A stretch of DNA of 64,000 bases from Rhopalosiphum padi (taxonomy: Eukaryota; Arthropoda; Insecta; Hemiptera; Aphididae): NCBI RefSeq assembly GCF_020882245.1, contig NW_026869996.1, positions 4,821,592-4,885,591 of the forward strand, given 5' to 3'. The notes under the pieces were generated by a model. It was not told where the DNA came from. It did no database searches and saw only the letters and a program-made list of their open reading frames with translations. Position numbers and translations under genes: made by a program. Positions 11,601 through 24,284 of this stretch are shown piece by piece (the stretch's first letter is position 1; every line of letters starts with the position of its first letter).

Positions 11601-12377
11601 TTATTTCATCAAAAAACCCCATAAAAACCAATTTAAATCCATCAAATAAATTAAATTTAACATTTTTCCATAGTAACCCCCATTATAAATTATTAAAAAC
11701 TAGAAATTTCCTTAAAATTTAATAAAAATCCTTAAAAATAACAATAATTCCTTAACAATCCCCCATAATAACCGATTTAAATCCAACTAATAAATTAAAT
11801 TTAACATTTTTCCATAGTAACCCCCCATTAAAAATTATTAAAAACCATAAATTTCCTTAAAATTTATTCAAAAAACCATTAATTCATCAAAAAACCCCAT
11901 AATAACCGATTTAAATCCATCAAATAAATTAAATTTAACATTTTTCCATAGTAACCCCCATTATAAATTATTAAAAACTAGAAGTTTCCTTAAAATTTAT
12001 AAAAAAAAACCTTTAATTCTTTAAAAAACCCCATAAAAACCAATTTAAATCCATCAAATAAATTAAATTTAACATTTTTCCTTAACAAAACCCCATAATA
12101 AATTATTAAAAAACAGAAATTTCTTTAAAATTTATTAAAAAAAACCATTATTTCATCAAAAAACCCCATAAAAACCAATTTAAATCCAACTAATAAATTA
12201 AATTTAACATTTTTCCATAGTAACCCCCATTAAAAATTATTAAAAACCAGAAGTTTCCTTAAAATTTAATAAAAATCCTTAAAAATAACAATAATTCCTA
12301 AACAATCCCCCATAATAACCGATTTAAATCCAACTAATAAATTAAATTTAACATTTTTCCATAGTAACCCCCATTAT
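8670..12377. repeat. 27-monomer higher-order repeat, copy 2, 3708 bp
   Basis: Second tandem copy, the same length as copy 1 and with the same 27 monomer types in the same order. Landmarks: cgt at 8715, tttcgtc at about 9260, aaaacacctt at 9761, hybrid monomer at 12100-12233, cctaaac near 12296. In the stretches I compared, differences were limited to homopolymer length: A10 against A9 before cgtt, A6 against A7 near 5402 and 9109, C6 against C5 near 6602 and 10310. This near-identity implies very recent duplication or strong homogenisation. An assembly duplication is a less likely alternative, because the run-length differences are scattered. Confidence 0.92.
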
Positions 12378-12916
12378 AAATTATTAAAAACTAGAAGTTT
12401 CCTTAAAATTTATAAAAAAAAAACGTTAATTCTTAAAAAAACCCCATAAAAACCAATTTAAATCCATCAAATAAATTAAATTTAACATTTTCCCTTAACA
12501 AAACCTCATAATAAATTATTATAAACCAGAAATTTCCTTAAAATTTATTAAAAATACCATTAATTCATCAAAAAACCCCATAAAAAACCAATTTAAATCC
12601 ATCAAATAAATTAAATTTAACATTTTTCCTTTACAAACCCCCATTAAAAATTATTAAAAACCAGAAATTTCCTTAAAATTTATTAAATAAACCATTAATT
12701 CATCAAAAAACCCCATAATAACCGATTTAAATCCATCAAATAAATTAAATTTAACATTTTTCTATACTAACCCCCATAATAAATTATTAAAAACCAGAAA
12801 TTTCCTTAAAATTTATTCAAAAAAACCATTAATTCATCAAAAAAAACCCATAAAAACCAATTTAAATCCATCAAATAAATTAAATTTAACATTTTTCCTT
12901 AACAAAACCCCATAAT
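12378..12916. repeat. 27-mer higher-order repeat, broken copy 3
   Basis: Starts with the acgttaattctta monomer (c at 12424), followed by the aatacc and attaaataaacc monomers in the same order as copies 1 and 2. It is more diverged than those two: acattttccc for acattttacc, acctcat for accccat, attataaacc for attaaaaacc, cctttacaaac for ccttaacaaac. The fourth monomer already departs (ccatcaaat for ccaactaat), and the order is lost by about 12.9 kb, where the segment shared with the left end of the window begins soon after. Confidence 0.8.
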
Positions 12917-13047
12917 AAATTATTAAAAACCAGAAATTTCCTTAAAATTTTAAAAAAAAACCATTTTTTCATCAAAAACCCCATATAAACCAATTTTAAT
13001 CCATCAAATAAATTAAATTTAACATTTTTCCATACTAACCCCCATTA

Positions 13048-14997
13048 AAAATTATTAAAAACTAGAAGTTTCCTTAAAATTTAATAAAAATCCTTAAAAA
13101 TAACAATAATTCCTTAACAATCCCCCATAATAACCGATTTAAATCCAACTAATAAATTAAATTTAACATTTTTCCATAGTAACACCCCATTATAAATTAT
13201 TAAAAACTAGAAATTTCCTTAAAATTTAATAAAAATCCTTAAAAATAACAATAATTCCTTAACAATCCCCTATAATAACCGATTTAAATCCAACTAATAA
13301 ATTAAATTTAACATTTTTCCATAGTAACCCCCATTAAAAATTATTAAAAACCAGAAGTTTCCTTAAAATTTAATAAAAATCCTTAAAAATAACAATAATT
13401 CCTTAACAATCCCCCATAATAACCGATTAAAATCCAACTAATAAATTAAATTTAACATTTTTCCATAGTAACCCCCATTATAAATTATTAAAAACTAGAA
13501 GTTTCCTTAAAATTTATAAAAAAAAACCTTTAATTCTTTAAAAAACCCCATAAAAACCAATTTAAATCCATCAAATAAATTAAATTTAACATTTTTCCTT
13601 AACAAAACCCCATAATAAATTATTAAAAAACAGAAATTTCTTTAAAATTTATTAAAAAAACCATTATTTCATCAAAAAAAACCCATAAAAACCAATTTAA
13701 ATCCATCAAATAAATTAAATTTAACATTTTTCCATACTAACCCACTTTATAAATTATTAAAAACTAGAAGTTTCCTTAAAATTTAATAAAAATCCTTAAA
13801 AATAACAATAATTTCTTAACAATCCCCCATAATAACCGATTTAAATCCAACTAATAAATTAAATTTAACATTTTTCCATAGTAACCCCCATTAAAAATTA
13901 TTAAAAACCATAAATTTCCTTAAAATTTATTCAAAAAACCATTAATTCATCAAAAAACCCCATAATAACCGATTTAAATCCATCAAATAAATTAAATTTA
14001 ACATTTTTCCATAGTAACCCCCATTATAAATTATTAAAAACTAGAAGTTTCCTTAAAATTTTTAAAAAAAAACCTTTAATTCTTTAAAAAACCCCATAAA
14101 AACCAATTTAAATCCATCAAATAAATTAAATTTAACATTTTTCCTTAACAAAACCCCATAATAAATTATTAAAAAACAGAAATTTCTTTAAAATTTATTA
14201 AAAAAAACCATTATTTCATCAAAAAAACCCCATAAAAACCAATTTAAATCCATCAAATAAATTAAATTTAACATTTTTCCATACTAACCCCCATTATAAA
14301 TTATTAAAAACTAGAAATTTCCTTAAAATTTAATAAAAATCCTTAAAAATAACAATAATTCCTTAACAATCCCCTATAATAACCGATTTAAATCCAACTA
14401 ATAAATTAAATTTAACATTTCTTCCATAGTAACCCCCATTAAAAATTATTAAAAACCAGAAGTTTCCTTAAAATTTAATAAAAATCCTTAAAAATAACAA
14501 TAATTCCTTAACAATCCCCCATAATAACCGATTAAAATCCAACTAATAAATTAAATTTAACATTTTTCCATAGTAACCCCCATAATAAATTATTAAAAAC
14601 CAGAAATTTCCTTAAAATTTATTAAAAAAACCATTATTTCATCAAAAAACCCCATAAAAACCAATTTAAATCCATCAAATAAATTAAATTTAACATTTTT
14701 CCATAGTAACCCCCATTATAAATTATTAAAAACTAGAAATTTCCTTAAAATTTAATAAAAATCCTTAAAAATAACAATAATTCCTTAACAATCCCCCATA
14801 ATAACCGATTTAAATCCAACTAATAAATTAAATTTAACATTTTTCCATAGTAACCCCCATTAAAAATTATTAAAAACCATAAATTTCCTTAAAATTTATT
14901 CAAAAAAACCATTAATTCATCAAAAAACCCCATAATAACCGATTTAAATCCATCAAATAAATTAAATTTAACATTTTTCCATAGTAACCCCCATTAT
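13048..14997. repeat. Duplicated segment, copy 2 (partner at 1-1948)
   Basis: Second copy of the fourteen-monomer segment at the left end. The short monomer from 14998 again has the attttta variant seen near 14058, about 960 bp upstream, indicating a further local duplication of about seven monomers after this copy was made. Differences from copy 1 that I could see are mainly lengths of A and C runs, plus an acaccccat tail at 13182-13190. Confidence 0.83.
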
Positions 14998-15555
14998 AAA
15001 TTATTAAAAACTAGAAGTTTCCTTAAAATTTTTAAAAAAAAACCTTTAATTCTTTAAAAAACCCCATAAAAACCAATTTAAATCCATCAAATAAATTAAA
15101 TTTAACATTTTTCCTTAACAAAACCCCATAATAAATTATTAAAAAACAGAAATTTCTTTAAAATTTATTAAAAAAACCATTATTTCATCAAAAAAACCCC
15201 ATAAAAACCAATTTAAATCCATCAAATAAATTAAATTTAACATTTTTCCATACTAACCCCCATTATAAATTATTAAAAAACTAGAAATTTCCTTAAAATT
15301 TAATAAAAATCCTTAAAAATAACAATAATTCCTTAACAATCCCCTATAATAACCGATTTAAATCCAACTAATAAATTAAATTTAACATTTTTCCATAGTA
15401 ACCCCCATTAAAAATTATTAAAAACCAGAAGTTTCCTTAAAATTTAATAAAAATCCTTAAAAATAACAATAATTCCTTAACAATCCCCCATAATAACCGA
15501 TTAAAATCCAACTAATAAATTAAATTTAACATTTTTCCATAGTAACCCCCATTAT

Positions 15556-17199
15556 AAATTATTAAAAACTAGAAGTTTCCTTAAAATTTATTCAAAAAAC
15601 CATTAATTCATCAAAAAACCCCATAAAAACCAATTTAAATCCATCAAATAAATTAAATTTAACATTTTTCCTCAACAAAACCCCATAATAAATTATTAAA
15701 AACCAGAAATTTCCTTAAAATTTATTAAAAAAAACCATTATATCATCAAAAAAACCCCATAAAAACCAATTTAAATCCATCAAATAAATTAAATTTAACA
15801 TTTTTCCATAGTAACCCCCCATTATAAATTATTAAAAACTAGAAATTTCCTTAAAATTTAATAAAAATCCTTAAAAATAACAATAATTCCTTAACAATCC
15901 CCCATAATAACCGATTTAAATCCAACTAATAAATTAAATTTAACATTTTTCCATAGTAACCCCCATTAAAAATTATTAAAAACCATAAATTTCCTTAAAA
16001 TTTATTCAAAAAACCATTAATTCATCAAAAAACCCCATAATAACCGATTTAAATCCATCAAATAAATTAAATTTAACATTTTTCCATAGTAACCCCCATT
16101 ATAAATTATTAAAAACTAGAAGTTTCCTTAAAATTTATTCAAAAAAACCATTAATTCATCAAAAAACCCCATAAAAACCAATTTAAATCCATCAAATAAA
16201 TTAAATTTAACATTTTTTCCTCAACAAAACCCCATAATAAATTATTAAAAACCAGAAATTTCCTTAAAATTTATTAAAAAAAACCATTATTTCATCAAAA
16301 AACCCCCATAAAAACCAATTTAAATCCATCAAATAAATTAAATTTAACATTTTTCCATAGTAACCCCCCATTATAAATTATTAAAAACTAGAAATTTCCT
16401 TAAAATTTAATAAAAATCCTTAAAAATAACAATAATTCCTTAACAATCCCCCATAATAACCGATTTAAATCCAACTAATAAATTAAATTTAACATTTTTC
16501 CATAGTAACCCCCCATTAAAAATTATTAAAAACCATAAATTTCCTTAAAATTTATTCAAAAAACCATTAATTCATCAAAAAACCCCATAATAACCGATTT
16601 AAATCCATCAAATAAATTAAATTTAACATTTTTCCATAGTAACCCCCATTATAAATTATTAAAAACTAGAAGTTTCCTTAAAATTTATTCAAAAAACCAT
16701 TAATTCATCAAAAAAACCCCATAAAAACCAATTTAAATCCATCAAATAAATTAAATTTAACATTTTTCCTCAACAAAACCCCATAATAAATTATTAAAAA
16801 CCAGAAATTTCCTTAAAATTTATTAAAAAAACCATTATTTCATCAAAAAAACCCCATAAAAACCAATTTAAATCCATCAAATAAATTAAATTTAACATTT
16901 TTCCATAGTAACCCCCATTATAAATTATTAAAAACTAGAAATTTCCTTAAAATTTAATAAAAATCCTTAAAAATAACAATAATTCCTTAACAATCCCCCA
17001 TAATAACCGATTTAAATCCAACTAATAAATTAAATTTAACATTTTTCCATAGTAACCCCCATTAAAAATTATTAAAAACCATAAATTTCCTTAAAATTTA
17101 TTCAAAAAAACCATTAATTCATCAAAAAACCCCATAATAACCGATTTAAATCCATCAAATAAATTAAATTTAACATTTTTCCATAGTAACCCCCATTAT
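15556..17199. repeat. Four-monomer repeat, three tandem copies
   Basis: Three consecutive copies of the X-Y-W-V tetramer, starting at 15556, 16103 and 16653 (547, 550 and 547 bp). In the 27-mer there are two copies, and single copies also lie at about 3179-3721 and 4275-4818. The varying number of identical tetramers in otherwise similar surroundings is what unequal crossing-over inside a higher-order repeat would produce. Followed at 17200 by an aatttcttaac L monomer and at 17344 by an acgttaattctta monomer, the same order as at 4818-4962. Confidence 0.88.
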
Positions 17200-17901
17200 A
17201 AATTATTAAAAACTAGAAGTTTCCTTAAAATTTAATAAAAATCCTTAAAAATAACAATAATTTCTTAACAATCCCCCATAATAACCGATTTAAATCCAAC
17301 TAATAAATTAAATTTAACATTTTTCCATAGTAACCCCCATTATAAATTATTAAAAACTAGAAGTTTCCTTAAAATTTATAAAAAAAAAACGTTAATTCTT
17401 AAAAAAACCCCATAAAAACCAATTTAAATCCATCAAATAAATTAAATTTAACATTTTACCTTAACAAAACCCCATAATAAATTATTAAAAAACAGAAATT
17501 TCTTTAAAATTTATTAAAAAAACCATTATTTCATCAAAAAAACCCCATAAAAACCAATTTAAATCCATCAAATAAATTAAATTTAACATTTTTCCATACT
17601 AACCCCCATTATAAATTATTAAAAACTAGAAATTTCCTTAAAATTTAATAAAAATCCTTAAAAATAACAATAATTCCTTAACAATCCCCTATAATAACCG
17701 ATTTAAATCCAACTAATAAATTAAATTTAACATTTTTCCATAGTAACCCCCATTAAAAATTATTAAAAACCAGAAGTTTCCTTAAAATTTAATAAAAATC
17801 CTTAAAAATAACAATAATTCCTTAACAATCCCCCATAATAACCGATTAAAATCCAACTAATAAATTAAATTTAACATTTTTTCCATAGTAACCCCCATTA
17901 T

Positions 17902-18995
17902 AAATTATTAAAAACTAGAAGTTTCCTTAAAATTTATTCAAAAAACCATTAATTCATCAAAAAACCCCATAAAAACCAATTTAAATCCATCAAATAAATT
18001 AAATTTAACATTTTTCCTCAACAAAACCCCATAATAAATTATTAAAAACCAGAAATTTCCTTAAAATTTATTAAAAAAAACCATTATTTCATCAAAAAAC
18101 CCCATAAAAACCAATTTAAATCCATCAAATAAATTAAATTTAACATTTTTCCATAGTAACCCCCATTATAAATTATTAAAAACTAGAAATTTCCTTAAAA
18201 TTTAATAAAAATCCTTAAAAATAACAATAATTCCTTAACAATCCCCCATAATAACCGATTTAAATCCAACTAATAAATTAAATTTAACATTTTTTCCATA
18301 GTAACCCCCATTAAAAATTATTAAAAACCATAAATTTCCTTAAAATTTATTCAAAAAACCATTAATTCATCAAAAAACCCCATAATAACCGATTTAAATC
18401 CATCAAATAAATTAAATTTAACATTTTTCCATAGTAACCCCCATTATAAATTATTAAAAACTAGAAGTTTCCTTAAAATTTATTCAAAAAACCATTAATT
18501 CATCAAAAAAACCCCATAAAAACCAATTTAAATCCATCAAATAAATTAAATTTAACATTTTTCCTCAACAAAACCCCATAATAAATTATTAAAAACCAGA
18601 AATTTCCTTAAAATTTATTAAAAAAAACCATTATTTCATCAAAAAACCCCATAAAAAACCAATTTAAATCCATCAAATAAATTAAATTTAACATTTTTCC
18701 ATAGTAACCCCCATTATAAATTATTAAAAACTAGAAATTTCCTTAAAATTTAATAAAAATCCTTAAAAATAACAATAATTCCTTAACAATCCCCCATAAT
18801 AACCGATTTAAATCCAACTAATAAATTAAATTTAACATTTTTCCATAGTAACCCCCATTAAAAATTATTAAAAACCATAAATTTCCTTAAAATTTATTCA
18901 AAAAACCATTAATTCATCAAAAAACCCCATAATAACCGATTTAAATCCATCAAATAAATTAAATTTAACATTTTTCCTGAACAAAACCCCATAAT
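17902..18995. repeat. Four-monomer repeat, two copies at end of domain A
   Basis: Two more tetramers (17902-18447 and 18448-18995). The last monomer ends cctgaac (18977-18983) instead of ccatag, the only such tail I found, and the next monomers belong to the set of types typical of domain B. This marks the transition between the two higher-order organisations. Confidence 0.85.
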
Positions 18996-19678
18996 AAATT
19001 ATTAAAAACCAGAAATTTCCTTAAAATTTATTAAAAATACCATTAATTCATCAAAAAACCCCATAAAAACCAATTTAAATCCATCAAATAAATTAAATTT
19101 AACATTTTTCCTTAACAAAAACCCCATAATAAATTATTAAAAACCAGAAATTTCCTTAAAATTTATTAAAAAAAACCATTTTTTTCATCAAAAAACACCA
19201 TAAAAACCAATTTAAATCCATCAAATAAATTAAATTTAACATTTTTCCATACTAACCCCCATTATAAATTATTAAAAACTAGAAGTTTCCTTAAAATTTA
19301 ATAAAAATCCTTAAAAATAACAATAATTCCTTAACAATCCCCCATAATAACCAATTTAAATCCAACTAATAAATTAAATTTAACATTTTTCCTTAACAAA
19401 CCCCTATAATAAATTATTAAAAACCATAAATTTCCTTAAAATTTATTCAAAAAACCATTAATTCATCAAAAAACCCCATAAAAACCAATTTAAATCCATC
19501 AAATAAATTAAATTTAACATTTTTCCTTAACAAAACCCCATAATAAATTATTAAAAACCAGAAATTTCCTTAAAATTTATTAAAAATACCATTAATTCAT
19601 CAAAAAACCCCATAAAAACCAATTTAAATCCATCAAATAAATTAAATTTAACATTTTTCCTTAACAAAACCCCATAAT

Positions 19679-22185
19679 AAATTATTAAAAACCAGAAATT
19701 TCCTTAAAATTTATTAAAAAACCCATTTTTTCATCAAAAAACCCCATAAAAACCAATTTAAATCCATCACATAAATTAAATTTAACATTTTTCCTTAACA
19801 AAACCCCATAATAAATTATTAAAAACCAGAAATTTCCTTAAAATTTATTAAAAAAACCATTATTTCATCAAAAAACCCCATAAAAACCAATTTATATCCA
19901 TCAAATAAATTAAATTTAACATTTTTCCTTAACAAAACCCCATAATAAATTATTAAAAACCAGAAATTTCCTTAAAATTTATTAAAAAATACCATTAATT
20001 CATCAAAAAAACCCCATAAAAACCAATTTAAATCCATCAAATAAATTAAATTTAACATTTTTCCATACTAACCCCCATTATAAATTATTAAAAACTAGAA
20101 GTTTTCTTAAAATTTAATAAAAATCCTTAAAAATAACAATAATTCCTTAACAATCCCCCATAATAACCAATTTAAATCCAACTAATAAATTAAATTTAAC
20201 ATTTTTCCATAGTAACCCCCATTATAAATTATTAAAAACTAGAAGTTTCCTTAAAATTTATAAAAAAAACCATTAATTCTTAAAAAAACCCCATAAAAAC
20301 CAATTTAAATCCATCAAATAAATTAAATTTAACATTTTTCCTTAACAAACCCCCATAATAATTTATTAAAAACCATAAATTTCCTTAAAATTATTCAAAA
20401 AAACATTAATTCATCAAAAAACCCCATAAAAACCAATTTAAATCTATCAAATAAATTAAATTTAACATTTTTCCTCAACAAAACCCCATAATAAATTATT
20501 AAAAACCAGAAATTTCCTTAAAATTTATTAAAAAAAACCATTATTTCTTCAAAAAACCCCATAAAAACCAATTTAAATCCATCAAATAAATTAAATTTAA
20601 CATTTTTCCATAGTAACCCCCATAATAAATTATTAAAAACCATAAGCTTCCTTAAAATTTATTCAAAAATCCATTAATTCATCAAAAAACCCCATAAAAA
20701 TCAATTTAAATCCATCAAATAAATTAAATTTAACATTTTTCCTCAACAAAACCCCATAATAAATTATTAAAAACCAGAAATTTCCTTAAAATTTATTAAA
20801 AAAAACCATTATTTCGTCAAAAAACCCCATTAAAACCAATTTAAATCCATCAAATAAATTAAATTTAACATTTTTCCATAGTAACCCCCATTATAAATTA
20901 TTAAAAACTAGAAGTTTCCTTAAAATTTATAAAAAAAAACCATTAATTCTTAAAAAAACCCCATAAAAACCAATTTAAATCCATCAAATAAATTAAATTT
21001 AACATTTTTCCTTAACAAACCCCCATAATAATTTATTAAAAACCATAAATTTCCTTAAAATTATTCAAAAAAACATTAATTCATCAAAAAACCCCATAAA
21101 AACCAATTTTAATCTATCAAATAAATTAAATTTAACATTTTTCCTCAACAATCCCCCATAATAACCGATTTAAATCCAACCAATAAATTAAATTTAACAA
21201 TTTTTCCATAGTAACACCCATTATAAATTATTAAAAACTAGAAGTTTCCTTAAAATTTAATAAAAATCCTTAAAAAATAACAATAATTCCTTAACAATCC
21301 CCCATAATAACCGATTTAAATCCAACTAATAATTTAAATTTAACATTTTTCCATAGTAACCCCCATTATAAATTATTAAAAACTAGAAGTTTCCTTAAAA
21401 TTTATAAAAAAAACCATTAATTCATCAAATAACCCCATAAAAACCATTTTAAATCCATCAAATAAATTAAATTTAACATTTTTCCTTAACAAAACCCCAT
21501 AATAAATTATTAAAAACCAGAAATTTCCTTAAAATTTATTAAAAAAAACCATTATTTCATCAAAAAACCCCATAAAAACCAATTTATATCCATCAAATAA
21601 ATTAAGTTTAACATTTTTCCATACTAACCCCCATTATAAATTATTAAAAACTAGAAGTTTCCTTAAAATTTATAAAAAAAAACCATTTTTTCATCAAAAA
21701 ACACCATAAAAACCAATTTAAATCCATCAAATAAATTAAATTTAACATTTTTCCATACTAACCCCCATTATAAATTATTAAAAACTAGAAGTTTCCTTAA
21801 AATTTAATAAAAATCCTTAAAAATAACAATAATTCCTTAACAATCCCCCATAATAACCAATTTAAATCCAACTAATAAATTAAATTTAACATTTTTCCTT
21901 AACAAACCCCTATAATAAATTATTAAAAACCATAAATTTCCTTAAAATTTATTCAAAAAACCATTAATTCATCAAAAAACCCCATAAAAACCAATTTAAA
22001 ATCCATCAAATAAATTAAATTTAACATTTTTCCTTAACAAAACCCCATAATAAATTATTAAAAACCAGAAATTTCCTTAAAATTTATTAAAAATACCATT
22101 AATTCATCAAAAAACCCCATAAAAACCAATTTAAATCCATCAAATAAATTAAATTTAACATTTTTCCTTAACAAAACCCCATAAT
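19679..22185. repeat. Domain B higher-order repeat, unit 1, 18 monomers
   Basis: 2507-bp unit of 18 monomers beginning with the acccattttttcatc/catcacataaatt monomer. Markers in order: catcac 19768, tttatatcc, AAGCTT 20644, tttcgtc 20815, compound junction cctcaacaatccccc near 21143-21157, L monomer with ctaataatttaaat near 21325, tcaaataacccc 21427, attaagttt near 21603. A partial unit with the matching last monomers precedes it at 18996-19678. Confidence 0.85.
21028..21224 (+). repeat. Compound monomer, about 197 bp, domain B type
   Basis: A short monomer with head ccataaatttccttaaaattattc runs through the core to cctcaaca, then jumps to atcccccataataaccga of an L middle (21141-21170) and continues with ccaaccaataaa and the L tail. 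Relative to a short-plus-L pair about 82 bases are missing. The same junction recurs in the next two units at about 23517-23546 and 25750-25779, so it was amplified with the higher-order repeat. Confidence 0.82.
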
Positions 22186-24284
22186 AAATTATTAAAAACC
22201 AGAAATTTCCTTAAAATTTATTAAAAAACCCATTTTTTCATCAAAAAACCCCATAAAAACCAATTTAAATCCATCACATAAATTAAATTTAACATTTTTC
22301 CTTAACAAAACCCCATAATAAATTATTAAAAACCAGAAATTTCCTTAAAATTTATTAAAAAAACCATTATTTCATCAAAAAAACCCCATAAAAACCAATT
22401 TATATCCATCAAATAAATTAAATTTAACATTTTTCCTTAACAAAACCCCATAATAAATTATTAAAAACCAGAAATTTCCTTAAAATTTATTAAAAATACC
22501 ATTAATTCATCAAAAAACCCCATAAAAACCAATTTAAATCCATCAAATAAATTAAATTTAACATTTTTCCTTAACAAAACCCCATAATAAATTATTAAAA
22601 ACCAGAAGTTTCCTTAAAATTTAATAAAAATCCTTAAAAATAACAACAATTCCTTAACAATCCCCCATAATAACCGATTTAAATCCAACTAATAAATTAA
22701 ATTTAACATTTTTCCATAGTAACCCCCATTATAAATTATTTAAAAACCATAAATTTCCTTAAAATTATTCAAAAAAACATTAATTCATCAAAAAACCCCA
22801 TAAAAACCAATTTAAATTTATCAAATAAATTAAATTTAACATTTTTCCTCAACAAAACCCCATAATAAATTATTAAAAACCAGAAATTTCCTTAAAATTT
22901 ATTAAAAAAACCATTATTTCTTCAAAAAACCCCATAAAAACCAATTTAAATCCATCAAATAAATTAAATTTAACATTTTTTCCATAGTAACCCCCATAAT
23001 AAATTATTAAAAACCATAAGCTTCCTTAAAATTTATTCAAAATTCCATTAATTCATCAAAAAACCCCATAAAAACCAATTTAAATCCATCAAATAAATTA
23101 AATTTAACATTTTTCCTTAACAAAACCCCATAATAAATTATTAAAAACCAGAAATTTCCTTAAAATTTATTAAAAAAAACCATTATTTCGTCAAAAAACC
23201 CCCATTAAAACCAATTTAAATCCATCAAATAAATTAAATTTAACATTTTTCCATAGTAACCCCCATTATAAATTATTAAAAACTAGAAGTTTCCTTAAAA
23301 TTTATAAAAAAAACCATTAATTCTTAAAAAAACCCCATAAAAACCAATTTAAAATCCATCAAATAAATTAAATTTAACATTTTTCCTTAACAAACCCCCA
23401 TAATAATTTATTAAAAACCATAAATTTCCTTAAAATTATTCAAAAAAAACATTAATTCATCAAAAAACCCCATAAAAACCAATTTAAATCTATCAAATAA
23501 ATTAAATTTAACATTTTTCCTCAACAATCCCCCATAATAACCGATTTAAATCCAACCAATAAATTAAATTTAACAATTTTTCCATAGTAACACCCATTAT
23601 AAATTATTAAAAACTAGAAGTTTCCTTAAAATTTAATAAAAATCCTTAAAAATAACAATAATTCCTTAACAATCCCCCATAATAACCGATTTAAAATCCA
23701 ACTAATAAATTAAATTTAACATTTTTCCATAGTAAACCCCCATTATAAATTATTAAAAACTAGAAGTTTCCTTAAAATTTATAAAAAAACCATTAATTCA
23801 TCAAATAACCCCATAAAAAACCATTTTAAATCCATCAAATAAATTAAATTTAACATTTTTCCTTAACAAAACCCCATAATAAATTATTAAAAACCAGAAA
23901 TTTCCTTAAAATTTATTAAAAAAAACCATTATTTCATCAAAAAACCCCATAAAAAACCAATTTATATCCATCAAATAAATTAAATTTAACATTTTTCCAT
24001 ACTAACCCCCATTATAAATTATTAAAAACTAGAAGTTTCCTTAAAATTTATAAAAAAAAACCATTAATTCTTAAAAAAACCCCATAAAAACCAATTTAAA
24101 TCCAGCAAATAAATTAAATTTAACATTTTTCCTTAACAAAACCCCATAATAAATTATTAAAAACCAGAAATTTCCTTAAAATTTATTAAAAATACCATTA
24201 AATCATCAAAAAACCCCATAAAAACCAATTTAATCCATCAAATAAATTAAATTTAACATTTTTCCTTAACAAAAACCCCATAAT
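22186..24284. repeat. Domain B higher-order repeat, unit 2, 15 monomers
   Basis: 2099-bp unit with the same marker order as its neighbours but 15 monomers instead of 18. An L monomer with ccagaagttt and aacaacaattcc takes the place of several monomers before the AAGCTT monomer (23018). The end is also shortened, going from tttatatcc through an accattaattctta monomer straight to the aatacc monomer. A smaller monomer count with the same landmarks indicates deletions of whole monomers. Confidence 0.83.

Larger units (their letters stand above)
1..18995. repeat. Domain A: 27-mer and tetramer higher-order repeats
   Basis: Region defined by shared monomer variants. It holds two full copies of a 3708-bp, 27-monomer unit, a broken third copy, a duplicated segment about 13.05 kb apart, and repeated four-monomer blocks. 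Diagnostic variants include L monomers ending in cccccattaaa, heads ccataaattt, heads acagaaatttcttt, and short monomers with acctttaattcttt. The end is placed at the last four-monomer block, after which cctgaac (18977-18983) leads into domain-B-type monomers. The boundary is my judgement from monomer types. There is no break in the array itself. Confidence 0.85.

Noticed and set aside
20644..20649. AAGCTT and, elsewhere, atcgat as functional motifs
   Set aside because: They are single-base variants of the common cataaattt and aatccatc motifs that recur only because whole units were copied. They are useful as markers, not evidence of function.
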